Shown piece by piece: positions 1 through 5,328 of a stretch of DNA of 8,017 nt. The translations under genes were made by a program, and so were the position numbers. The stretch is from Bacteroidota bacterium. GTDB lineage: Bacteria; Bacteroidota; Bacteroidia; UKL13-3. The stretch covers positions 1-8,017 of the forward strand of contig CANFSD010000066.1 of the NCBI GenBank assembly GCA_947449515.1. The letters run 5' to 3'. Below the pieces are notes generated by a model. The model did no database searches, was not told the origin of the DNA, and worked only from the letters and a program-made list of their open reading frames with translations. The number at the start of each line of letters is the position of its first letter. Within the stretch, counting starts at the first letter, position 1.

Positions 1-735
1 ATTGGTGTACAATTCTTGCGCATTTTGAACCACAAAGGCTGATTCATTTAAATTGAGTAGCCCAACCAAATTGATACATTTTGAGCCCAAAGAATTGGCT
101 ATTTTTTGCGCAGCTTCTTGGTCTTCTTTTCCTCCCAATAATACAATTTTATCTTTCACTCCTGCGGCTAATTCAATTACCTTTTTGGCGGGCAATCGTT
201 TGGTGAAATGCTGCCCACCTATTGCCCAAGCTACATATTTTTCTTGCGCTAAGTTTTGATGTGCATCAGGAAAATGGGCATCCTTTTCTGGTATAAAATA
301 ATCTAAACCCAAGCCATCATTAGTAACAAGTAAGGAGTTTAATGTTGCCAAGTAGCGGTCAACAATATGAATGTTTGGAAGTTGTTTTATTTTAAAAAAT
401 ACGGCCAAAAATTTCTGCCAATTGAGCTTGTTAAAGGAATAAGCCTTAATGCCCAAAACTGCTTTAAATAAGGTAGTTCGGAGGTTATGGTGTAGGTCAA
501 TTACTAGGTCGTAATTTTCGTTTTTTAGTGCCGCTGCTTTAAAGATTGGGTGTTGGTCTAGGTAATGGATTTTATCAATGTAAGGATTGTTTTCTAAAAC
601 AACTTGGTAATTACTTTTACTGAGGTAATGAATTTCAATACCAGGCATTTGTTTTTTTAAACAGCGCAACACAGGCGTAGTTAATACAATATCGCCAATA
701 GAACTAAAACGAATTACCAATACCTTTTTAATCAC
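1..735 (-). CDS. Glycosyltransferase family 9 (ADP-heptose:LPS heptosyltransferase-like), C-terminus missing
   Basis: The 245 codons read here are open throughout and continue past the left edge, so the stop and C-terminus are not visible. The product is a GT-B fold sugar transferase of family 9, which normally adds heptose or a related sugar to the lipopolysaccharide core at the inner face of the cytoplasmic membrane. Seen: the family's N-terminal signature VLVIRFSSIGDIVLTTPVLR (residues 5-24), then 'NYDLVIDLHHNLRT' near 78-91, the W-A-I-G-G segment near 170, and 'KIVLLGGKEDQEAA' near 197-210, which belongs to the nucleotide-sugar-binding half. The start is GTG at 733-735; an in-frame TAA at 742-744 rules out any longer ATG form. 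A TATATTTG box lies just upstream. The acceptor sugar cannot be told from sequence; a lipid A core or other surface glycan is inferred. It is the last of three same-strand genes but probably has its own promoter. Confidence 0.88.
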   Translation of the reverse strand, partial: MIKKVLVIRFSSIGDIVLTTPVLRCLKKQMPGIEIHYLSKSNYQVVLENNPYIDKIHYLDQHPIFKAAALKNENYDLVIDLHHNLRTTLFKAVLGIKAYSFNKLNWQKFLAVFFKIKQLPNIHIVDRYLATLNSLLVTNDGLGLDYFIPEKDAHFPDAHQNLAQEKYVAWAIGGQHFTKRLPAKKVIELAAGVKDKIVLLGGKEDQEAAQKIANSLGSKCINLVGLLNLNESAFVVQNAQELYTN

Positions 736-751
736 CCTTTTTTATTTAGGG

Positions 752-759
752 CAAATATA
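752..759 (-). promoter_or_regulatory. Bacteroidota -7 promoter box for the glycosyltransferase gene
   Basis: Read on the minus strand the sequence is TATATTTG, a full match to the Bacteroidota sigma factor -7 consensus TAnnTTTG. Transcription would begin near 748, giving a leader of about 13 nt before the GTG at 735. No clear TTTG -33 element is found at the expected distance (around 780-783), so the assignment rests on the -7 box and its position. A 7-bp inverted repeat (765-771/785-791) occupies the -17 to -43 region. Confidence 0.5.
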
Positions 760-764
760 GCTTT

Positions 765-791
765 TTGCTGCAGATAAATTGGAGGCAGCAA
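765..791. repeat. Inverted repeat between the stress protein stop and the glycosyltransferase promoter
   Basis: The arms TTGCTGC (765-771) and GCAGCAA (785-791) are perfect complements separated by 13 nt. In the direction of the upstream stress-protein transcript the hairpin is followed by A residues rather than a U-run, so it is not a standard intrinsic terminator. It lies just after that gene's stop codon and across the spacer and -33 region of the downstream -7 box, so it could be a transcript-end hairpin or an operator. A chance repeat is possible. Confidence 0.35.
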
Positions 792-797
792 TGCGCC

Positions 798-1637
798 TTA
801 ATTTTTATGCAATACCAAAATAGGCATGCCTGGGTCGAGCAACATTTTTTGAGCGTTACTGCCAAGCAATAAGTTTTCCATCCAAGTATGCGCTGCCCTA
901 TAAAGCACCAACATCTGCGTATTGCTGGGGTTGAGCTGGCGTTTGAGGTTTTCTGGTAAGCTCAAATGGATGCTGCCTTTCTTAATGCTGAGCTTGATAT
1001 TTGGATACGCTTGTTGGTGAATAAACTTTTGCGCTTCTAAAATAAGGTGCTCGCTGTTTGGTCCCGCATAATCAAAATACACCAATTCCAATGCTGCATG
1101 AAATACCTCTGCAAATGGAATTAATACGGCCAATTCTTCTTTTAAATTTTCTAAATCAGAAGCGTATAAAAGATGGTAAATTGGTTCGAACCGATACGTT
1201 TTAGGAATAGCGATTACGGGCACCAAAGTATCTGCAATGAGTTGTGTGGTATTGCTTCCTAGAAATATTTTGCTAAGGCCGCTGGCCCCATGCGTACCCA
1301 TAATTACAAGGTCGCAACCCTTTTCATCGTAAGCATTTTTTATACCTGTACTGATGCTGTTTTCAATACTTACTGCGCCTTGAATTTTTACCGCTGTTGG
1401 ATCTAATTGATGCAGCAAGAGCAGATGATGAAAAGCTTCTTCTAGTAATAAAATTTCTTCCTGATCACTGAGGTAGTAATTTTCTATTGGAACAGGGAAT
1501 GCTGCGCTGGGTGGTATAACAGGAATAGCGTGGTAAAGTATGATGCTGCTGTTGGTGTATTTTGCAAAATGATAGGCATACAAGCAGGCATTTTTTGCTT
1601 CTGGCGAATAGTCAGTAGGAACCAGTATTTTCAACAT
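798..1637 (-). CDS. Tandem universal stress protein (UspA family)
   Basis: A 279-residue protein with two fused Usp domains, about 1-148 and 152-279; single-domain UspA proteins are about 140 residues. These cytoplasmic proteins bind ATP or AMP and are linked to starvation, redox and other stress survival, without a fixed enzymatic reaction. Domain 1 carries the nucleotide-binding Asp of 'VPTDYS' (D9) and an intact G-2x-G-9x-G-S motif (G114, G117, G127, S128, within MGTHGASGLSKIFLGSN). Domain 2 keeps only the final G-S (259-260); the two earlier glycines are replaced by Y246 and A249, so it has probably lost nucleotide binding and serves in the dimer or in regulation. This asymmetry is common in tandem Usps. 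The ATG is at 1635-1637, with no clear Shine-Dalgarno sequence. It lies 66 bp downstream of rnhA on the same strand. Confidence 0.93.
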   Translation of the reverse strand: MLKILVPTDYSPEAKNACLYAYHFAKYTNSSIILYHAIPVIPPSAAFPVPIENYYLSDQEEILLLEEAFHHLLLLHQLDPTAVKIQGAVSIENSISTGIKNAYDEKGCDLVIMGTHGASGLSKIFLGSNTTQLIADTLVPVIAIPKTYRFEPIYHLLYASDLENLKEELAVLIPFAEVFHAALELVYFDYAGPNSEHLILEAQKFIHQQAYPNIKLSIKKGSIHLSLPENLKRQLNPSNTQMLVLYRAAHTWMENLLLGSNAQKMLLDPGMPILVLHKN

Positions 1638-1660
1638 GGTTGGTAGGGGTTAAGCCTACT

Positions 1661-1691
1661 CGAAGGTAGCGCATTGCCAAGAGCTTGTCAA
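1661..1691 (-). promoter_or_regulatory. Possible promoter for the universal stress protein gene
   Basis: On the minus strand TTG (1689-1691, within TTGAC) is followed after 20 nt by TACCTTCG (1661-1668), which matches TAnnTTTG at all fixed positions but one. The predicted transcription start is near 1657, about 20 nt ahead of the ATG. The spacing is right but both elements are imperfect; co-transcription with rnhA is the alternative. Confidence 0.28.
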
Positions 1692-1703
1692 GTAAAGCCT
1701 TGC

Positions 1704-2186
1704 TTAATTTTGATTGAGCAAATTATTAACTACCTGTTCGCGTTCGTAAAAATCGTCTACCAACAAATCTTTTCCATCTGCCGCAGCTGTTGCCAACTGG
1801 TCGCAACGCTCGTTCATGGCATGGCCGGCATGACCTTTGATCCATTTAAATTCTATTTGGTGTAAGGGGTAAAGGGCCAAAAATCTTTTCCATAGATCTG
1901 GATTTTTTTTGTCTTTGAAGCCTTTTTTAGCCCAGCCAAACACCCATTTTTTCTCTACCGATTCGCAAACATATTTACTGTCTGTATAAATAGTGATGTG
2001 AAGATTGGGCATTTTCATGCTTTCAATGGCAACAATAACAGCTAAAAGTTCCATACGGTTATTGGTGGTAAGGCGGTAGCCAGCGCTCATTTCTTTTCGG
2101 TGCGAACCACTTGCCATTACGATGCCATAGCCTCCACGACCAGGGTTGCCACGGGCCGAACCATCTGTATAAACTGTTACCTTCAC
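1704..2186 (-). CDS. rnhA: Ribonuclease HI
   Basis: A 160-residue, full-length type 1 RNase H that cuts the RNA strand of RNA:DNA hybrids, removing R-loops and lagging-strand primers in the cytoplasm. The four metal-binding acidic residues are all in place: D8 in 'YTDGSARGNPG', E46 in 'TTNNRMELLA', D69 in 'IYTDSKYV' and D129 in 'NERCDQLA'. The catalytic-loop histidine is H119 in 'WIKGHAGH'. The basic, tryptophan-containing segment around 79-101 ('KKWVFGWAKKGFKDKKNPDLW') corresponds to the substrate-handle region of the E. coli enzyme. The start is GTG at 2184-2186; no in-frame ATG lies close upstream and this start gives the normal family N-terminus 'KVTVYTDGS'. The leader just ahead of it is almost entirely pyrimidine in the mRNA. 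It is transcribed divergently from corA. Confidence 0.96.
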   Translation of the reverse strand: MKVTVYTDGSARGNPGRGGYGIVMASGSHRKEMSAGYRLTTNNRMELLAVIVAIESMKMPNLHITIYTDSKYVCESVEKKWVFGWAKKGFKDKKNPDLWKRFLALYPLHQIEFKWIKGHAGHAMNERCDQLATAAADGKDLLVDDFYEREQVVNNLLNQN

Positions 2187-2272
2187 ACAACAAAAGAAGG
2201 CAAAAGAAACTAAGAAAGAAAATGTGAAATGTATTTGCGGGGTGACTTGGTTCGGAATTAATAATTTCTTTG

Positions 2273-2304
2273 CTTGTTTAATTGCTTACTTAGACCTTGC
2301 TTTG
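2273..2304 (+). promoter_or_regulatory. Possible corA promoter
   Basis: TTG at 2274-2276, a 20-nt spacer, and TTGCTTTG at 2297-2304 match the Bacteroidota TTTG / TAnnTTTG layout with one mismatch in the -7 box. Transcription would start near 2308-2311, leaving a leader of about 20 nt. The evidence is pattern only, in the 144-bp region between divergent rnhA and corA. Confidence 0.3.
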
Positions 2305-2330
2305 CATTTCAATTTTAAAGCCTTTCTCGT

Positions 2331-3266
2331 ATGATCCAGTATTTTAAAAGCGGCTACAATAAATTGCTCGAATTAGAGGGCATTGAGAAAGATTGTTGGA
2401 TCAATGTGGTAAGCCCAAGTGCCAATGAGATTGACATGCTTTCTAATAAATTGCTGGTGCCACCAGAAGTGCTCAGCGACCCTTTGGATCCAGATGAAAA
2501 TGCCCGTGTTGAGGCCCATAAAAATTCTCTCTTAATTGTTTGTCGTGTTCCCTGTCTGAATGAAGTAGATTCTGATTTGCCTTATTCTACGGTGGCATTG
2601 GGTATTTTGCTCAAGCGCGATTTAATAGTAACCATTTGCAGCAAGCCCGTTGATGTATTGGAATTGTTTAAAGAAGGTAAGGTAAAAGGCTTCTTAACTT
2701 TCTTGCGCGAGCGCTTTGTTATGCAGGTGTTTTACCGTACCTCTTTGTTGTATTTAAAATACTTGAAAGATATTAATAACAGGGCAGGAGATATTGAGCA
2801 AATGCTGCACCGCAGTACCCGCAATAGAGAGCTAATTGATTTGTTGCGCCTTGAAAAGAGTTTGGTGTTTTTTAGTACTTCCCTCAAGTCCAACGAACTG
2901 ATGATGCAGCGTTTACAACGCAATAATCTTTCTGAAGGAATCAAGGAAAGTGAATACGAATTAATAGAGGATGTAAATATTGAAATTCGCCAAGCCATAG
3001 AAATGGCAAAGATTTACAGCAATATCCTTGGTAACATGATGGGGGCGCATTCAAGTATTATTTCAAATAATTTGAATATCACCATTCGTTATTTAACTAC
3101 CGTAACCATTATCTTGAGCTTACCTATTTTGGTGGCGAGTATCTATGGAATGAACGTGCCATTGCCTTTCCAAGAAAATTCACATGCTTTTTGGATCGTT
3201 ACTATGATTGCCGTTTTGTTATCGGTCTTAGGGGTGTTTTTCTTTAGAAAGAAAAACCTGTTTTAA
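2331..3266 (+). CDS. corA: CorA-family magnesium/divalent cation transport protein
   Basis: A 311-residue inner-membrane channel of the CorA family (2-TM-GxN type), which forms homopentamers and lets Mg2+ (or Co2+/Ni2+) into the cell. Domain order: an N-terminal cytoplasmic alpha/beta region (about 1-130), long stalk helices rich in charged residues (about 130-250), TM1 (about 254-272), the signature YGMN at 272-275 forming the selectivity loop, then TM2 (about 287-305) and a basic tail 'FFRKKNLF'. The loop after GMN reads 'VPLPFQ' rather than the more usual MPE-type sequence; ion specificity cannot be settled from this. The ATG is at 2331, with a U/C-rich stretch and no Shine-Dalgarno sequence before it. 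The last codons form a perfect inverted repeat, and its TAA directly touches the stop codon of the convergent neighbour. Confidence 0.94.
   Translation: MIQYFKSGYNKLLELEGIEKDCWINVVSPSANEIDMLSNKLLVPPEVLSDPLDPDENARVEAHKNSLLIVCRVPCLNEVDSDLPYSTVALGILLKRDLIVTICSKPVDVLELFKEGKVKGFLTFLRERFVMQVFYRTSLLYLKYLKDINNRAGDIEQMLHRSTRNRELIDLLRLEKSLVFFSTSLKSNELMMQRLQRNNLSEGIKESEYELIEDVNIEIRQAIEMAKIYSNILGNMMGAHSSIISNNLNITIRYLTTVTIILSLPILVASIYGMNVPLPFQENSHAFWIVTMIAVLLSVLGVFFFRKKNLF
3236..3257. repeat. Perfect 10-bp inverted repeat at the 3' end of corA
   Basis: GTTTTTCTTT (3236-3245) and AAAGAAAAAC (3248-3257) are perfect complements around a 2-nt centre. The repeat encodes the F-F-F-R-K-K-N end of CorA, so codon constraints (Phe TTT/TTC, Lys AAA/AAG) may explain it. 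It sits 9 bp before the point where two convergent genes meet and could form an AU-rich hairpin acting on either transcript, with a short T-tract (3261-3264) following on the plus strand. Confidence 0.4.
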
Positions 3267-3683
3267 TCAATCAAATTTTATCTCACCCAATTCTAGTGCC
3301 TTGTCGAGTTCAACCCAAATAAGGGTGAGCGGGTAGGCTGTATATAAAAGTATTACCCTTTTATTTTGTCCTCCCTCATTGAATTGATGTAAGGCCGCAA
3401 TTCTGTATTTATGACCACCCATGCTGCATGGGAGGCGTTTTGCATCAATGCTTTTATCCTTAAAAAATTCATCTAAAAGACCATCGCCAGTGGTGGTGTC
3501 TATGAGTTTCTTGTTATATGGTTTGGTTCGGGCATACACATCCATTGAAATAAATTCTTTTTGGTTTTTATTACAGGGATTGATGTATAAAAACTGCCCA
3601 ACCTCAATAGATTTTTCTGCAAGATTTTGCGCATTGACATTGATGAAAATGCCCATTAATAAAAACAATAAAACAGCTCTCAT
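3267..3683 (-). CDS. Small secreted protein of unknown function
   Basis: A 138-residue protein that I do not recognise as a named family. The first 18 residues (M-R, then a run of Leu/Phe/Ile/Val, then 'NVNA') form a signal peptide; cleavage after A18 would leave Q19-N20 at the new N-terminus, so it is probably periplasmic or secreted. The mature part of about 120 residues has two cysteines, C37 in 'NPCNKNQ' and C86 in 'LPCSMGGHKYRI', which could form a disulfide. There is no lipobox and no second membrane segment. Alternating hydrophobic stretches near the end ('RVILLYTAYPLTLIWVEL') suggest a beta-rich fold. It starts 30 bp after the tryptophan dioxygenase stop and is probably the last gene of the rfbC-kynA transcript. 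Its TGA directly abuts the corA TAA with no intergenic base. Confidence 0.72.
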   Translation of the reverse strand: MRAVLLFLLMGIFINVNAQNLAEKSIEVGQFLYINPCNKNQKEFISMDVYARTKPYNKKLIDTTTGDGLLDEFFKDKSIDAKRLPCSMGGHKYRIAALHQFNEGGQNKRVILLYTAYPLTLIWVELDKALELGEIKFD

Positions 3684-3713
3684 TTTATTAAAACGGAAGT
3701 TTAAAAGGAATTA

Positions 3714-4667
3714 TTATTCGAACGCGCTTTTGCCCCATTCAGCAATTTCGGCTTCGCTCCAAAGTTGAGGAAAGAAAACCCTTACTTGGAAACGCGGAGG
3801 CAGGTATTTCTGCCAGTTGGTACCGCCTGTTGCAACTACGTCGGCATTTGGCTTTTGTAAATATTTTACGGCAGATTTGTAATGAACCAAAGGCCAATTT
3901 ACGTTTACATTTTGATCCAGTTTTTTTAATTGCGCTATCAATTCAGGATCGGCTTGCTCTTCTATAGAAAGTGATTGGTATAAAGCAGATAAATTGGTGC
4001 CTTTGCTTGCGTTGGCCAAACGAATTAAATCATCGGCATATTTGTTTTCAAATTGCGTAAGGGTAAGTGTTTTCTTTCCTGTACCTACTTCTGTTGCACC
4101 ATGTTTCCAATAAATAAATTCAAACATAGCTGCAATATCACTACTGGTATCAAACTTATCTCGGTGGTCTTTGTTCACCAAACGGATAAATTCGGCAGAG
4201 CAAATTTCAATCATTCTGTATTGCGCAGATTGAAAGCCACTCGCAGGCAATAGGCTCATTCTAAATTTTAAGAATTGCTCTTTTTCCATGCCTTCCACCA
4301 TAATATCAAATGAATGGGTAAGGTTGGTAAAATACGCATTGATTCTTTTTAAGCGTTGGGCAAAGAATTTTGCATCTAAACTGTTTTTACGTTCCGCCAA
4401 TTGTTTGTATTCATGCAAAGAAAGTTTGAAATACAATTCTGTAATTTGGTGGTACATAATAAAAATTTCTTCGTCTGGAATATTGGTTTTAGGCTTTTGT
4501 AAACTCAAAAGCGTATCCACCATAATATAATCCCAGTAACTCGTATATTCTTGGTAAACCAAGCCTTCGAGGTAGGCCTTGAAATCTTGGCTATTTACCT
4601 CGTATTTTTCTTTTAATTGGTTGATGAGTGATACAACACTTTCATCGATGGGAGTTTGTTCCGACAT
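3714..4667 (-). CDS. kynA: Tryptophan 2,3-dioxygenase family protein
   Basis: A 317-residue heme enzyme, somewhat longer than the roughly 280-300 residues of many bacterial members. The family opens the indole ring of L-tryptophan with O2 to give N-formylkynurenine, the first step of the kynurenine pathway. Seen: 'DEEIFIMYHQITELYFKL' with F69 and H73 (the active-site Phe and His of the Xanthomonas enzyme, F51/H55), R136 in 'LKFR' (R117 equivalent), 'LLPASGFQSAQYRMIE' (139-154), the proximal heme ligand H262 in 'WPLVHYKSAVKYL', and T280-G-G matching the substrate-binding T-G-G loop. Differences: the usual Tyr four residues before R136 is Phe (F132), and the stretch between H262 and T280 is four residues longer than in the Xanthomonas enzyme. 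The ATG is at 4665-4667, five bases after the rfbC stop, so the two are almost certainly co-transcribed. No other kynurenine-pathway gene is in view. Activity is likely but inferred. Confidence 0.88.
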   Translation of the reverse strand: MSEQTPIDESVVSLINQLKEKYEVNSQDFKAYLEGLVYQEYTSYWDYIMVDTLLSLQKPKTNIPDEEIFIMYHQITELYFKLSLHEYKQLAERKNSLDAKFFAQRLKRINAYFTNLTHSFDIMVEGMEKEQFLKFRMSLLPASGFQSAQYRMIEICSAEFIRLVNKDHRDKFDTSSDIAAMFEFIYWKHGATEVGTGKKTLTLTQFENKYADDLIRLANASKGTNLSALYQSLSIEEQADPELIAQLKKLDQNVNVNWPLVHYKSAVKYLQKPNADVVATGGTNWQKYLPPRFQVRVFFPQLWSEAEIAEWGKSAFE

Positions 4668-4672
4668 AGGTC

Positions 4673-5215
4673 TTAAAATGGACTTGTAAAATTGCTCAGG
4701 GAAGGTAATAAAATATCTTTATCCGAAACAAGTGGCGTTTCGGTTTGCCATTGGATGCCAAGGCTGGGATCGTTCCATAAAAGACCACCCTCGGCACCTT
4801 TGTTATACACATTGGTACATTTATATAAGAAAATGGTCTGATCCAATAAGGTTTCAAACCCATGTGCAAAGCCAGGTGGAATCCAAAACATCAATTGATT
4901 TTGGGCAGAAAGTTCAACGGAAAAATGTTGTCCATAAGTAGGGGAGCTCTTACGTATATCAACTACTACGTCGTTTACCGCACCTTGAACAACCCTTACC
5001 AATTTGCCTTGTTCAAAAGGTGGTGCTTGAAAATGTAAACCCCTAAGGGCGCCTTTTTGCGACAAGGATTGGTTGTCTTGTACAAATTTGGCGTCAATTC
5101 CGGCGGCATGGAATTTTTCTTCGTTGTAACTTTCAAAAAAATACCCTCTTGGGTCGTTAAATATTTGAGGTTCAATTACTAATAGTCCTTCTATGGGTGT
5201 GGTAGTGATTTTCAA
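4673..5215 (-). CDS. rfbC: dTDP-4-dehydrorhamnose 3,5-epimerase
   Basis: A 180-residue, full-length cupin-fold epimerase (RmlC) that converts dTDP-4-keto-6-deoxyglucose to dTDP-4-keto-rhamnose, the third step of dTDP-L-rhamnose synthesis in the cytoplasm. Motifs in order: 'FNDPRGYFFESYN' (19-31), 'QDNQSLSQKGALRGLHFQ' (46-63) with catalytic-base H61, 'GKLVRVVQGAVNDVVVDIR' (70-88), 'SPTYGQ' (91-96), 'FWIPPGFAHGFETL' (110-123), the tyrosine-bearing 'YKCTNVY' (131-137), 'WNDPSLGIQW' (147-156) and 'SDKD' (164-167). The start is TTG at 5213-5215; a stop in the same frame (5222-5224) leaves no ATG or GTG alternative. rfbA, rfbB and rfbD are not adjacent here, which is unusual because they often cluster. 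It leads a likely operon with the tryptophan dioxygenase and a secreted protein. Confidence 0.95.
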   Translation of the reverse strand: MKITTTPIEGLLVIEPQIFNDPRGYFFESYNEEKFHAAGIDAKFVQDNQSLSQKGALRGLHFQAPPFEQGKLVRVVQGAVNDVVVDIRKSSPTYGQHFSVELSAQNQLMFWIPPGFAHGFETLLDQTIFLYKCTNVYNKGAEGGLLWNDPSLGIQWQTETPLVSDKDILLPSLSNFTSPF

Positions 5216-5294
5216 AATGCCTTAATTTTCCCACAATATTAATAATTCAGACGAAAAAATAGTTCCAAATCTCACATTGGTGGAAAAAGGGTAC

Positions 5295-5324
5295 TTTGGT
5301 AAATAGAATCTAAATGTATTTTTG
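5295..5324 (+). promoter_or_regulatory. Strong Bacteroidota promoter (TTTG / TATTTTTG) of the coiled-coil protein gene
   Basis: TTTG at 5295-5298 and TATTTTTG at 5317-5324 match both consensus elements fully, with an 18-nt spacer. The expected transcription start is about 5328, which coincides with the ATG at 5329-5331. The box overlaps the alternative upstream ATG (5314-5316) and its following codons, so that start would not be in the transcript made from this promoter. Confidence 0.62.
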
Positions 5325-5328
5325 CCCT

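Noticed and set aside
53..259. Plus-strand open frame of 68 codons
   Set aside because: It lies inside the minus-strand glycosyltransferase coding region, whose reading frame is open and carries family motifs.
1676..1706. Overlapping CAAG/CTTG short repeats just downstream of rnhA as a terminator or operator
   Set aside because: The stems are only 4 bp with no U-run; too weak to separate from chance.
1674..1865. Plus-strand open frame across the rnhA 3' end
   Set aside because: It overlaps the conserved RNase HI C-terminal region on the opposite strand and shows no domain.
3267..5215. A new biosynthetic or defence system formed by rfbC, kynA and the secreted protein
   Set aside because: Two of the three are standard metabolic enzymes and there are no defence, toxin, nuclease or assembly-line genes; adjacency alone does not support it.
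5216..5313. rfbC promoter from TTTG and TAATATTG on the minus strand
   Set aside because: The -7-like box has one mismatch and the spacer is about 24 nt, outside the usual range; a promoter must be nearby but cannot be placed with confidence.
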